Below are positions 20,800 to 29,384 of a DNA stretch of 34,069 nt, in pieces. A program made the translations under genes and the position numbers. The stretch spans positions 1 through 34,069 of the forward strand of contig NZ_WTVQ01000049.1 in assembly GCF_012910955.1 (NCBI RefSeq). The letters are read 5' to 3'. How positions within the stretch are numbered: the first letter of the stretch is position 1; each line of letters opens with the position of its first letter. Origin of the DNA: Aromatoleum diolicum. Lineage in GTDB: Bacteria; Pseudomonadota; Gammaproteobacteria; Burkholderiales; Rhodocyclaceae. The notes beneath the pieces were generated by a model, which was given only the letters and a program-made list of their open reading frames with translations, had not been told where the DNA came from and searched no databases.

Positions 20800-21678
20800 T
20801 TACGCAAAGGCACCGGCGAGCCAGTCGATGAACTCGCGCACCACCACGCGCTTGCTCTGCGCGGGCGTCGTCACGGCATAGTACGTGAAGGGCGCCGGCG
20901 CCGACACGCCGAAGAGCGGCACCAGCCGCCCGGTTTCGACCCACGCTGCGGACAGACGCCGCGTACCTACTGCAGCCCCCAGGCCGGCGGCGGCGACTTC
21001 GAGCAGCATGCCGAGATCGTTGAACACCGCGCCCCGCTCCGGCTCCGGCAGATCCACACCCGCCGCCGCGAAGCACGGCCGCCAGGGCAGGAGCGGGGAA
21101 CGCAACAATTCCGCGCCGGCAAGATCGGCCATGCCAGCCGGCGCGCGCGCGGCGATCCACGCCGGCGCCGCGAGCGGCACCATGGTGTCGTCGAACAGCT
21201 TGCGCACCACGCGCTCCGGGTAATCCCCGCGCCCCCAGCGCACGTCGACGTCAGCGGCCTCGGCGGTGACATCCTGCAGCGGTATCGACAGATGCACCTC
21301 CAGCTCGACCTCCGGATGCGCCCGCAGATACTCGGGCAGGCGTGCCATCAATAGCTGCCGCGCGAAAGTCGGCGGCAGCGACACGCGCAGCCGCTCACGC
21401 TCCGGTCGCAGCACCGCACCGGCCTGGGCAAGCCGGTCGAAAGCCTCGCGCACGCTGTCGAGATACAGGCGTCCCGCGGTGGTCGGCCGCACGCCGCTGG
21501 AGGCGCGCTCGAACAGCACGGTGCCGAGCAGCGCTTCGAGCTGGCGAATGCGATGACTCACCGCGCTGGGCGTCACGCACAACTCTTCCGCCGCCTGCGC
21601 GAAACCGCCCAGGCGCGCAGCAGCCTCGAACGCGGCCAGCGCATGCATCGGCGGCACGCGCCGCAGCGGGGCGCTCAC
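20800..21678 (-). CDS. LysR-family regulator (GcvA-like), coupled to tag
   Basis: A 292-aa LysR protein: helix-turn-helix at about 8-66 (MHALAAFEAAARLGGFAQAA, TPSAVSHRIRQLE) and effector domain afterwards, with DVDVRWGRGDYP and LLEVAAAGLGAAVG as in GcvA relatives. The GTG at 21678 overlaps the tag stop (GTGA), which is why I prefer it to an upstream in-frame ATG inside tag. A regulator translated from within a DNA-repair transcript, and not divergent from any gene, is unusual for this family; its target is not apparent. Confidence 0.88.
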   Translation of the reverse strand: MSAPLRRVPPMHALAAFEAAARLGGFAQAAEELCVTPSAVSHRIRQLEALLGTVLFERASSGVRPTTAGRLYLDSVREAFDRLAQAGAVLRPERERLRVSLPPTFARQLLMARLPEYLRAHPEVELEVHLSIPLQDVTAEAADVDVRWGRGDYPERVVRKLFDDTMVPLAAPAWIAARAPAGMADLAGAELLRSPLLPWRPCFAAAGVDLPEPERGAVFNDLGMLLEVAAAGLGAAVGTRRLSAAWVETGRLVPLFGVSAPAPFTYYAVTTPAQSKRVVVREFIDWLAGAFA

Positions 21679-22265
21679 CGAGGCCCCCGCAGTCGCGCGA
21701 GTTCTGCGACCTCGCGGTGACGGAAACAATCGACCGGATGGTCATTCACCATCCCCACCGCCTGCATGAAGGCGTAGCAGATCGTGCTGCCGACGAACTT
21801 GAAGCCGCGCGCCTTCAGCGCCTTGCTCATCGCATCGGACACCGGCGTCGAGGCCGGCACATCGGCGAGCGACCCGAGTCCGTTCTGCCGCGGCTCACCG
21901 TCCATGAAACTCCACAACCACGCAACCGGATCAATGTCCGCATCGCGCATCTCGAGCCAGGCGCGCGCGTTGCCAATGGCCGCGTCGATCTTCGCGCGAT
22001 TGCGGATGATGCCGGGGTCCGCGAGCAGCGCCGCCTTCTTCGCGTCGTCGTAACGGGCGATGCGCTCGGGGTCGAAGCCGTCGAACACCGCACGATAATG
22101 CTCACGCTTTCTCAACACCGTGATCCACGACAAACCCGCCTGCGCGCCTTCGAGAATCAGGAACTCGAACAGCGTGCGCGGATCATCAACCGGCACGCCC
22201 CATTCGGTATCGTGATAGCGGACATACAGCGGGTCACTGCCCGCCCAAGCGCAACGCGAGGTCAT
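21675..22265 (-). CDS. tag: DNA-3-methyladenine glycosylase I
   Basis: A 196-aa base-excision repair glycosylase that removes 3-methyladenine. The zinc-site pattern is present: CAWAG near the N-terminus, YHDTEWGVP (His ligand) and NDHPVDCFRH at the C-terminus (His and Cys ligands). The ligand-binding segment EGAQAGLSW is at about 40-55. The start at 22265 is preceded by TGGAG; the frame is open to 22343 without conserved character. First gene of the tag-lysR-acpH group; its stop overlaps the lysR start. Confidence 0.94.
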   Translation of the reverse strand: MTSRCAWAGSDPLYVRYHDTEWGVPVDDPRTLFEFLILEGAQAGLSWITVLRKREHYRAVFDGFDPERIARYDDAKKAALLADPGIIRNRAKIDAAIGNARAWLEMRDADIDPVAWLWSFMDGEPRQNGLGSLADVPASTPVSDAMSKALKARGFKFVGSTICYAFMQAVGMVNDHPVDCFRHREVAELARLRGPR

Positions 22266-22380
22266 TGATTCACTCCAGGGCGACCGCATGCGCAACACGA
22301 GCGCGCGATCGACATCCCGAAGTGTAGCCGCATCGGCTTGCACGATCGATCAGCAAACCGGTGGACGTGCCGACACTGCA

Positions 22381-22456
22381 GCCCCCGTCCAAGCGCGTTT
22401 CGTGCCGAAGCGTCCGCCGCGCGCCAACGAGGCGCGAAATGCGCCCGGACGGGGGC
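22381..22456. repeat. 76-bp palindromic element, copy A
   Basis: Two 22-nt arms (22381-22402 and 22435-22456) pair at 19 of 22 positions around a 32-nt loop (22403-22434). Arms and loop match copy B (24764-24839) in length; the loop agrees at 29 of 32 positions when copy B is read on the other strand. It lies between tag and the end of cobB. It could act as a terminator, but the T tract is missing. Confidence 0.85.
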
Positions 22457-22496
22457 GGGTTCCGGGCACACGAGCTTCCCGTATGCCGCGGGAAAA

Positions 22497-23828
22497 TCAG
22501 GAAAACAGGCCCGCCACCGCCACCGGATTCGACGGGAAGTAGAAATGCACGTAGGACGCCGTCAGCCGCCCTGTGCGGTAGATCGCCTCCCCTTCCCGTC
22601 CGTCCGGCGTCCGCGCACGCGCGAGCGACTGCAGCGGCGTTTCGCTCTTCGAATAATGAAAGGTATGCCCCGACAAGCGCCCTTCCGGCAGATCAGCGAC
22701 CTGCATGCCCAGCGCGGCCAGACGCGGCTGCATCACGGCCCGCCCCGGCAGCAGGCCGACGAAGGCATGAGCCTGCCCGGACTTGTCCACGATCTCGTCG
22801 AACAGGCTCATCATGCCGCCGCACTCGGCCAGCAGCGGTTTGCCCGCCGTCGCGTGCGCGCGCAGGCCACCGCAGAAGGCCGCATTGCCCGCCAGCGCTG
22901 CGCCGTGCAGTTCCGGATACCCGCCGGGCAGCCACAGCGCATCACATGCTGGCAGGCGGTCGCCCGCCAGCGGCGAGAAGAACGCGAGCCGAGCGCCCAG
23001 GGCACCCAGCGTGTCGAGGTTCGCCGGGTAGATGAAGCCGTAGGCGGCGTCGCGCGCGATCGCGATGGTCCGGCCCGCCAGTAGCGGCGACACATCGGGC
23101 GGCAGCGCCGGGTCAAACGCCACCGCCGCAGGCAAGTCTGCCGCACCGGTCGCCGCGAGGCCATCCGCGAGACGATCGAGGCGCGCCTCGAGATCGCCGA
23201 TCTCGGCCGCCTGCAGCAGCCCGAGGTGGCGCTCCGGCAGGCCGGCCTGCGCATCGCGCGCGAGCGCGCCGTACCAGCGCATGCCCGCCGGCAGGGCTGC
23301 GCGCAGCATTTCCGCGTGCCGCGCGCTGCCGACGTGGTTCGCAAGCACCCCCGAAAACGGCAGATCCGGCTGGTAATGGGCGAGCCCGTAGGCCACGGCG
23401 CCGAAAGTCTGGGCCATCGCACGCGCATCGATCACGGCCATCACCGGCAGGCCGAAGCGGCGCGCGATGTCGGCCCCCGACGGCTGGCCGTCGTAGAGCC
23501 CCATCACGCCTTCGACGAGGATCAGGTCGGCCTCGCGCGCCGCCGCGTGCAGCCGCCAGGCCGCGTCGGCCTCGCCGCACATGCCCAGATCGAGGTTGTA
23601 CACCGGCGCACCGCTCGCCACCGCGTGGATCTGCGGATCGAGAAAATCCGGCCCGCACTTGAAGACACGCACGCGCCGCCCCTGCCGCACGTGCAAGCGC
23701 GCGAGCGCCGCGGTGACGGTGGTCTTGCCCTGGCCGGAGGCCGGTGCGGCAACGAACAGTGCCGGGCAATGCGCGCTTGCGGACGCGGCTCCGGGGATCG
23801 TCACCTCCGACACGGCGTCCGGCCTCAT
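22497..23828 (-). CDS. cobB: Cobyrinate a,c-diamide synthase
   Basis: A 443-aa glutamine amidotransferase that amidates the a and c side chains of hydrogenobyrinic/cobyrinic acid using ATP and glutamine. The N-terminal synthetase domain starts with the nucleotide-binding APASGQGKTT (about 29-37) and FKCGPDFLDP; the C-terminal type I glutaminase has LLAECGGMM (catalytic Cys336). CbiA (anaerobic name) and CobB (aerobic name) are the same family, so the label does not settle the oxygen route. The ATG at 23828 overlaps the cobA stop (ATGA), which fixes the start and indicates translational coupling. Confidence 0.93.
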   Translation of the reverse strand: MRPDAVSEVTIPGAASASAHCPALFVAAPASGQGKTTVTAALARLHVRQGRRVRVFKCGPDFLDPQIHAVASGAPVYNLDLGMCGEADAAWRLHAAAREADLILVEGVMGLYDGQPSGADIARRFGLPVMAVIDARAMAQTFGAVAYGLAHYQPDLPFSGVLANHVGSARHAEMLRAALPAGMRWYGALARDAQAGLPERHLGLLQAAEIGDLEARLDRLADGLAATGAADLPAAVAFDPALPPDVSPLLAGRTIAIARDAAYGFIYPANLDTLGALGARLAFFSPLAGDRLPACDALWLPGGYPELHGAALAGNAAFCGGLRAHATAGKPLLAECGGMMSLFDEIVDKSGQAHAFVGLLPGRAVMQPRLAALGMQVADLPEGRLSGHTFHYSKSETPLQSLARARTPDGREGEAIYRTGRLTASYVHFYFPSNPVAVAGLFS

Positions 23829-24673
23829 TCGGTGGCTCCACCGCCATGCGACGCGGTGCACCCCGCGTGCGGCGGCTGCGCGGCCGCTGCGCTTTCCGGC
23901 GCGAACCACGCCAGCCGCGGGTAGAGCCCGACGACGTCGCCGACGATGGTCAGCGCCGGCGGGCGGATGCCCGCTTCCGCGACCACCTGCGGCAACGTCG
24001 CCAGCGTGCCGACGGCGATGCGCTGCGCCTGGGTTGTGCCGCGCTCGATGACACCGGCAGGTGTCTGCGCCGGCAGGCCATGGGCGACAAGTTCGCGGCA
24101 GATCTCGGGCAGGCGCGAGATGCCCATGTAGATCACCAGCGTCTGGCCCGGGCGCGCGAGCATCGGCCAGTCGAGGTCGAGCGCACCGTCCTTGAGGAAG
24201 CCGGTGGTGAACACGACCGAGCGCGCATGGTCGCGGTGCGTCAGCGGGATGCCGGCATAGGCGGCAATGCCCGCGGCCGCGGTGACGCCGGGGACGACCT
24301 CGACGGTGATGCCGGCCTCGACCAGCACTTCCATTTCCTCGCCGCCACGGCCGAAGATGAAGGGGTCGCCGCCCTTGAGGCGCACGACGCGCTTGCCGGC
24401 CTGCGCGAGGCGCACCAGCAGCTGGTTGATGTCGTCCTGCGGCAGGGTGTGGTCGGCGGCCTTCTTGCCGACATAGTGGCGCTCGGCCGAGGCCGGCGCC
24501 ATGTCGACGATCGCGGGGCTGACGAGATTGTCGTAGACAACCGCATCCGCGCCGGCGATCAGGCGCGCGCCGCGCAGCGTCAGCAGTTCGGGGTCGCCGG
24601 GGCCGGCACCGACCAGATAGACGTGGCCTGCGGCCGGGCCGGGACGGGGGTTCGGGATGTCGGGGAGGGCCAT
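23825..24673 (-). CDS. cobA: Uroporphyrinogen-III C-methyltransferase (SUMT)
   Basis: A 282-aa SAM-dependent methyltransferase that makes precorrin-2, the branch point to cobalamin and siroheme. Family motifs: VYLVGAGPGDPELLTLRG, VRLKGGDPFIFGRGGEE and VVPGVTAAAG. It is the stand-alone SUMT, without the siroheme-synthase half of CysG. The C-terminal tail (about 255-282) is Ala/His-rich and not conserved. Start at 24673 follows a weak AGAAGA. It lies 242 bp after cobO with a palindromic element between, and has its own -10-like TATAGT (24712-24707). Confidence 0.93.
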   Translation of the reverse strand: MALPDIPNPRPGPAAGHVYLVGAGPGDPELLTLRGARLIAGADAVVYDNLVSPAIVDMAPASAERHYVGKKAADHTLPQDDINQLLVRLAQAGKRVVRLKGGDPFIFGRGGEEMEVLVEAGITVEVVPGVTAAAGIAAYAGIPLTHRDHARSVVFTTGFLKDGALDLDWPMLARPGQTLVIYMGISRLPEICRELVAHGLPAQTPAGVIERGTTQAQRIAVGTLATLPQVVAEAGIRPPALTIVGDVVGLYPRLAWFAPESAAAAQPPHAGCTASHGGGATE

Positions 24674-24706
24674 GGAAATATCTTCTATGTTCGCGGGTTG
24701 CTTTTG

Positions 24707-24712
24707 ACTATA
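24707..24712 (-). promoter_or_regulatory. Possible -10 element for cobA-cobB
   Basis: TATAGT on the minus strand lies 33 bp before the cobA ATG. No good -35 is seen at 16-18 bp, so this is a weak candidate. It would let cobA-cobB be transcribed despite the palindrome upstream. Confidence 0.3.
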
Positions 24713-24763
24713 CGGGCCGGTGCCGCTTCGGTAGCGTCGCATTAGGGCGGGAGCCCGAGGCCC

Positions 24764-24839
24764 GCCCCCTGCGGGGTGCATTTCGCTCCTCGTTGGCGCG
24801 CGGCGGACGCCTCGGCTCGAAATGCACCCCGCAGGGGGC
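24764..24839. repeat. 76-bp palindromic element, copy B
   Basis: Perfect 22-nt inverted repeat (24764-24785 and 24818-24839) around a 32-nt loop. It is in the opposite orientation to copy A. The ends of the arms (GCCCCC and TTTCG) are shared with copy A, while the arm middles differ but remain complementary. It sits between cobO and cobA. Confidence 0.9.
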
Positions 24840-24915
24840 TGCGTTTTCCCAATCGCGACGGCTTATCGGGTTGCACTGTTTTACCCCCACACTACCGCAT
24901 CGGGGATTCGGCAGT

Positions 24916-25527
24916 TCAGAACTCGACGCCGGGCATGGCCTTCACCCCATTGGCAAACGCGTGCTTGACGAGCGCCATCTCGGTTACGGTGTCGGCCGCC
25001 TCGATCAGCTCGGGCGCTGCGGCACGGCCGGTCACGACGACGTGCTGGTGCGACGGTCGCGCGAGCAGATCCGCGACGACCTGCGTCACTTCAAGATAGC
25101 GGTACTTCAAGGCGATGTTGAGTTCATCGAGCACCACCAGACCAATCGCCGGATCCTGCAGCAGTGCTCGTGCCTGCGCCCACGCCGCTTCGGCGGTCGC
25201 GACGTCGCGGCTGCGGTCCTGGGTGTCCCAGGTGAAGCCGTCGCCCATCACGTGCCAGGCGACGTCGGGCTGACGGCGGAAGAAGGCTTCCTCGCCGGTA
25301 TCCGAACGGCCCTTGATGAACTGCACCACACCCACCTTCATGCCATGGCCGAGAGCGCGCGCGACGAGCCCGAAGGCCGCGCTGGATTTGCCCTTGCCGT
25401 TGCCGGTGTTGACCAGCAGCACGCCGCGTTCGATCTGCGCCGCGGCGATTTTTTCATCCACCACCGCCTTCTTGCGCTGCATGCGCTCGGCGTGGCGGGC
25501 ATCCTTGTCGTTCGATGCGTTGTTCAC
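24916..25527 (-). CDS. cobO: Cob(I)yrinic acid a,c-diamide adenosyltransferase
   Basis: A 203-aa BtuR/CobO/CobA-type ATP:corrinoid adenosyltransferase, which attaches the 5'-deoxyadenosyl ligand to cobalt. The P-loop TGNGKGKSS is at about 41-49; the family segments VGVVQFIKG, WHVMGDGFTWDTQDR and VVLDELNIALKYRYL follow. It uses a GTG start at 25527, two bases after the stop of the ABC ATPase gene, so it is translationally close-coupled. Adenosylation completes salvage of imported B12 and de novo corrinoids. Confidence 0.94.
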   Translation of the reverse strand: MNNASNDKDARHAERMQRKKAVVDEKIAAAQIERGVLLVNTGNGKGKSSAAFGLVARALGHGMKVGVVQFIKGRSDTGEEAFFRRQPDVAWHVMGDGFTWDTQDRSRDVATAEAAWAQARALLQDPAIGLVVLDELNIALKYRYLEVTQVVADLLARPSHQHVVVTGRAAAPELIEAADTVTEMALVKHAFANGVKAMPGVEF

Positions 25528-25529
25528 GT

Positions 25530-26312
25530 TCAGTCCGGAAGAAAGATGACCCGCCCGTCGATGTCGACACGGCGGATCGGATGATCGAAGGCGTGGCTGA
25601 GCCGCGCGGCCTGCAGCACCTCGTCACGGCTGCCGGCCACGACGCCGCCGCGCCCGTCGAGCAGGATCACCTGATCGGCAAAGCGCGTCGCCAGGTTGAT
25701 GTCGTGCAGCACCATCACGACGCCACGCCCCTCGCGCTTGAGGCGCGCGAAGAGTTCGAGCACGGCGATCTGGTAGTGCAGGTCGAGATGATTCGTCGGC
25801 TCGTCGAGCAGGAGGAGTTGTGGCGCCTGCGTCAGCAGCGCAGCGATCGACACGCGCTGCCGCTCGCCGCCGGACAAACTCAGGATGTCACGCGCCGCCA
25901 GGTCGGCGAGGCCCAGTTCGGCCAGTGCGGCCTGCGCGATCGCGACGTCGTCGGCGCTTTCCCACCCCCAGCGTCCGAGATGCGGATGACGGCCGATCAG
26001 CGCGGTCTGCAACACCGACGCGGAAAAGTGATCCGGCTGCTGCTGCGCCAACAGCCCGCGAAAACGCGCCGCGGCGAGGCTATCCCAATCGGCGTAGGGG
26101 CGCGCGCCCAGGCGCACCGCGCCGACCGTCGGCGCGCGCAGACCGGCCAGGGTATGCAGTAGCGTGGTCTTGCCGGCACCATTGGGGCCGAGCAGCACCA
26201 GGCATTCGCCAGCGGCGAGGCGCAGGCTGAATTCGCAGCACAGCCAGCGCTCGCCGACCTTCAGGGCGAGGCCGTCAGCCGCCAGCAGGATCGACGAACC
26301 GCCGGTGCTCAT
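25530..26312 (-). CDS. btuD: B12 ABC importer ATP-binding protein
   Basis: A 260-aa ATPase of the FecE/BtuD type. Motifs in order: Walker A GPNGAGKTT, Q-loop region LLAQQQPDH, signature LSGGERQRV, Walker B LLLLDEPTNHLD and H-loop VLHDIN. Start at 26312 overlaps the btuC stop (ATGA). The assignment to cobalamin (rather than heme or ferric siderophores, which use the same families) rests on the riboswitch and the btuB-cobO context. No btuF-like binding protein is present. Confidence 0.9.
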   Translation of the reverse strand: MSTGGSSILLAADGLALKVGERWLCCEFSLRLAAGECLVLLGPNGAGKTTLLHTLAGLRAPTVGAVRLGARPYADWDSLAAARFRGLLAQQQPDHFSASVLQTALIGRHPHLGRWGWESADDVAIAQAALAELGLADLAARDILSLSGGERQRVSIAALLTQAPQLLLLDEPTNHLDLHYQIAVLELFARLKREGRGVVMVLHDINLATRFADQVILLDGRGGVVAGSRDEVLQAARLSHAFDHPIRRVDIDGRVIFLPD

Positions 26313-27289
26313 GAGCGGGGATGCCGCGACAGCAGGAACAGGAACACCGGTACGCCGATCAGCGCCGTCAGCACGCCGACCGGCAACTGCACGGGGGCCA
26401 TCACGGTGCGCGCCGCGGTGTCGGCGAGCGTCAGCAGCGTGCCGCCGGCGAGCGTCGCTGTCGGCAGCAGCAGGCGTTGATCGTTGCCGATCACGAAACG
26501 CACCAGATGCGGCACGATCAGGCCGACGAAGCCGACCGAGCCGACCAGCGTGACTGCCGCCGCGGTCAGCAGCGAAGCCAAGACATACAGCAGATAGCGC
26601 AAGCGCTGCACGCGCACGCCCAGTGCCAGCGCCGACAGTTCGCCACGCGCCAGCACATTGAGGTCGCGCGCGAAGGGCAGCACCATGACGAGTCCTGCCA
26701 CCAGCACCGCCAGCGCCGGCCACGGCCGGCTCGCGCCGCTGGCGTCACCCATCAGCCAGAACAGCATCGACTTCAGCCGTGTATCGGTCGCGAGCGACAG
26801 CATCAGCGTCACCGCCGCACCACAGCCGGCGGCAACGATGACGCCGGTGAGCAGCAGACGGGTCTGCGTCCACGAACCGTCGCCATGCGCCAGGCCGAAG
26901 ACCAGCAGCGTCGCCAGCAGCGCGCCGCCGAAGGCCGCCGCGTCGACGAACCACGGCGACAGCCCGAACAGCATCGCCGCCAGTGCGCCGACCGCCGCCC
27001 CGCCGGACACTCCGAGTACGTACGGATCGGCAAGCGGATTGCGCAACAGTACCTGCATCAGCGCGCCCGCGAGCGCCAGCAGCCCGCCGCACACGAACAC
27101 CGCCACCGCCCGCGGCAGGCGCAATTCGCGCACGACGTCGGCGGCCATGCCCTCGTCACCGCGGAGCAGCGCCCCGAGCACCTCGCCGAAGCCGATCGGC
27201 AGATCGCCGGCGGACAAGGCCCAGGCGAACGCCAGCCCCGACGCCGCGAGCAGCACGGCGAGAATCGGCAGGACGGCCGGGCGTGTCAC
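26309..27289 (-). CDS. btuC: B12 ABC importer permease (FecCD family)
   Basis: A 326-aa inner-membrane permease with about ten helices. Family signatures: GGLLALAGALMQVLLRNPLADPYVLGVSGGAAVGA, of which the LRNPLADPYVLGVSGG core is diagnostic, and VGSVGFVGLIVPHLVR near the C-terminus, the ATPase-contact region. It lies 22 bp after btuB and overlaps btuD. Transports a metal-chelate ligand, here most likely cobalamin by context. Confidence 0.9.
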   Translation of the reverse strand: MTRPAVLPILAVLLAASGLAFAWALSAGDLPIGFGEVLGALLRGDEGMAADVVRELRLPRAVAVFVCGGLLALAGALMQVLLRNPLADPYVLGVSGGAAVGALAAMLFGLSPWFVDAAAFGGALLATLLVFGLAHGDGSWTQTRLLLTGVIVAAGCGAAVTLMLSLATDTRLKSMLFWLMGDASGASRPWPALAVLVAGLVMVLPFARDLNVLARGELSALALGVRVQRLRYLLYVLASLLTAAAVTLVGSVGFVGLIVPHLVRFVIGNDQRLLLPTATLAGGTLLTLADTAARTVMAPVQLPVGVLTALIGVPVFLFLLSRHPRS

Positions 27290-27311
27290 CGCGTTGTGCC
27301 CCGCTCCGCGG

Positions 27312-29246
27312 TCAGAACGACAGCTTCGCGCCGAGCTTCCACGTCCGCGCGAAATCGATCGGATAGATCGCGTTGTCGCGCACCCAGGTGCCGTTCTCGT
27401 ACTCGAACAGGTTGGTCACAGCCGCATAGAGCTCGACGTTCTTCAGGCGATGGCGGTAGGCAAGGTCGGTACTCTGATACTCGCGCTGCTTCTGCGCGTT
27501 GTTATTGTCGAAGTCATTCAACGCCCACGCCTTGCTGCGCCAGGTGTGCGACAGGTACAGGTTGCCCTGGTCGCCGACCGCGACGTTCAGGCCCAGTACC
27601 ACGCCATGGCGCGGCACGCCCGGCAGTTCCTTGCCGTCGAAGGCCCCGCCGCCCATGTCTTCGCGGTCGATGATCGCGCGCGTCCACGTGTAGTTCAGCA
27701 GGCCGGTCAGCTGCGGCGTGATGTGCCACGTATCCTGCACCTCGAGGCCGTACTTGTGCGACTTGTCGATGTTGGTGTTGGTGAACGTCGATGCGTCGAA
27801 ATAAATTTCGTCCTTCAGGTCGGCATGAAACACCCCCACCTTGAGACGGTTCGTCGGCAGCACGTGATTGACGCCCAGCGTCACGGTGCGCACCTTCGCA
27901 GGCTTGATGAAACCGTTGAAGCCGGTCTCGCCGGTATTGAAATCGAACACGAAGAAGCGATCGATATCCGGGGCCTGGAAAGCACGGTTGTAGTTGCCGA
28001 ACACCGACAGTGCGTCGTCGATGCGGTAGTTTGCGCCGACATCCCACGAGGACAATTGCTCATCATCCTTCAACCGGGTGCCGAACGACGGGTCGAACTC
28101 GTACTCGACGCGCTCGGTGCGCGCGCCGGCCGACAACGTCACACGCCCGAGCTCATACTGCCCCTGCACGAACCAGCCCTCACTGCGCTTGAAGGTTTCG
28201 GCGAAGCCGTCATCGCGCACGCCGTCGAAGGTCTGTACGCCACCGGTCACGGACAGCGCGTCGCTCAGATATTGCAGCGCCAGTTCGTCGGACAGGTAAC
28301 GGTAATCCGACTTGAAGCTGAACTGCACGAACTCGGACATCTTGTCCTCGTCGTAATGGCGTGCCGACAGGCGCCAGGCCGACGTCACGTCAAATTCGGC
28401 GCCCACCCCCCAGTATTCCGCGCGGAATTTCTGATGCGTGTAGTCGCGACCGGTATTCGTCGCGGGATCGTTGCGGAATTGCGCCAACGTCAGCGAACCC
28501 GGATAGCGCGTGTCGATCTGGGATCCCCCAACATCCAGATTCAACTTCAGCCGGTCGATCGGCTTGCCCGACAGCGTCGCGCGCCAGTTGTCGGCCGTCG
28601 ATTCGTCGCGGTGGCCTGACGGGTCCTTGTCACTGAAGCCGCCATGCTCGTTGTGATCGGCCGTTGCCGACACGGCGAAACGCTCGCCGACATAGCCGGC
28701 GTGCGCGGTCGCTCCGCGCGCATCGTGACTGCCGCCATTGAGCTCGACGCTGACACCGGTGCGCGGCTTCGTATAGATCTGGATCGAGCCCGCCATCGCG
28801 CCGTCACCGTACATCACCGAGCCGCTGCCCTTGGCAATCTCGATGCGGTCGATTTCCACCAGCGGAATCGAGCCGAGCAGTTGCGGCACCATGTCGATGT
28901 TGTTCAGGCGGCGGCCGTCCACCGAGATCACGACGTTCTGGTGCCCGTCGTTGCTGCCGTAACCGCGCATATTGATGCTGGGGGTAAAGCGGTTGCCGAA
29001 GTTCGGCGTCAGCTGGATCGAGGTCTGCCGGCCGAGGTAATCGATCAGCGTCGTCGCGCCCGAGCGCTCGATGTCCTTGCGCGTATGCACTTCGGATGCA
29101 TAGGTCGCGGCAACGTCGGGGGTGTCGATACGGTTCGCCGACACGATGACGGTCTCGCCCGTCGTTTCATCGGCAGCCAGCGCAGCGGTGGCGAACGGAA
29201 AAGCAGCGGCAATCGCAATCGCGGTCGCGGACAAACGGATATTCAT
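27312..29246 (-). CDS. btuB: TonB-dependent outer-membrane B12 receptor
   Basis: A 644-aa receptor. Signal peptide 1-24 (cleavage near ALA-ADE), TonB-box-like ETVIVSANR at about 30-38, plug domain with INMRGYGSN, ISVDGRRLNNIDMVP and EIAKGSGSVMYGDGAM, then a 22-strand-type barrel ending in the aromatic C-terminus WKLGAKLSF. GAGGGAG precedes the ATG at 29246. It has a cobalamin riboswitch upstream and B12 permease genes downstream, so B12 is the likely ligand. Confidence 0.93.
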   Translation of the reverse strand: MNIRLSATAIAIAAAFPFATAALAADETTGETVIVSANRIDTPDVAATYASEVHTRKDIERSGATTLIDYLGRQTSIQLTPNFGNRFTPSINMRGYGSNDGHQNVVISVDGRRLNNIDMVPQLLGSIPLVEIDRIEIAKGSGSVMYGDGAMAGSIQIYTKPRTGVSVELNGGSHDARGATAHAGYVGERFAVSATADHNEHGGFSDKDPSGHRDESTADNWRATLSGKPIDRLKLNLDVGGSQIDTRYPGSLTLAQFRNDPATNTGRDYTHQKFRAEYWGVGAEFDVTSAWRLSARHYDEDKMSEFVQFSFKSDYRYLSDELALQYLSDALSVTGGVQTFDGVRDDGFAETFKRSEGWFVQGQYELGRVTLSAGARTERVEYEFDPSFGTRLKDDEQLSSWDVGANYRIDDALSVFGNYNRAFQAPDIDRFFVFDFNTGETGFNGFIKPAKVRTVTLGVNHVLPTNRLKVGVFHADLKDEIYFDASTFTNTNIDKSHKYGLEVQDTWHITPQLTGLLNYTWTRAIIDREDMGGGAFDGKELPGVPRHGVVLGLNVAVGDQGNLYLSHTWRSKAWALNDFDNNNAQKQREYQSTDLAYRHRLKNVELYAAVTNLFEYENGTWVRDNAIYPIDFARTWKLGAKLSF

Positions 29247-29384
29247 CAGGAAACTCCCTCGGCCAGAGGTCGCGTCCCCGCTCCCCTGGTCATCATCAAC
29301 AAGGAAGCGCTTCGGGGAACACGTCAGGAGCCGCAGCACACCACGCCCGTCGCCGCCACCCCGCGGCACTTCCGCCATCTCGTG

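Noticed and set aside
25530-26723. N-terminally extended reading of the btuD frame
   Set aside because: The extra codons lie inside btuC; the ATGA overlap at 26309-26312 and the ATPase N-terminus support the short form.
26321-28619. Long plus-strand frames (450 and 653 codons) opposite btuC and btuB
   Set aside because: They overlap each other and the motif-bearing btu genes on the other strand; composition is Arg/Gln/His-rich without a domain.
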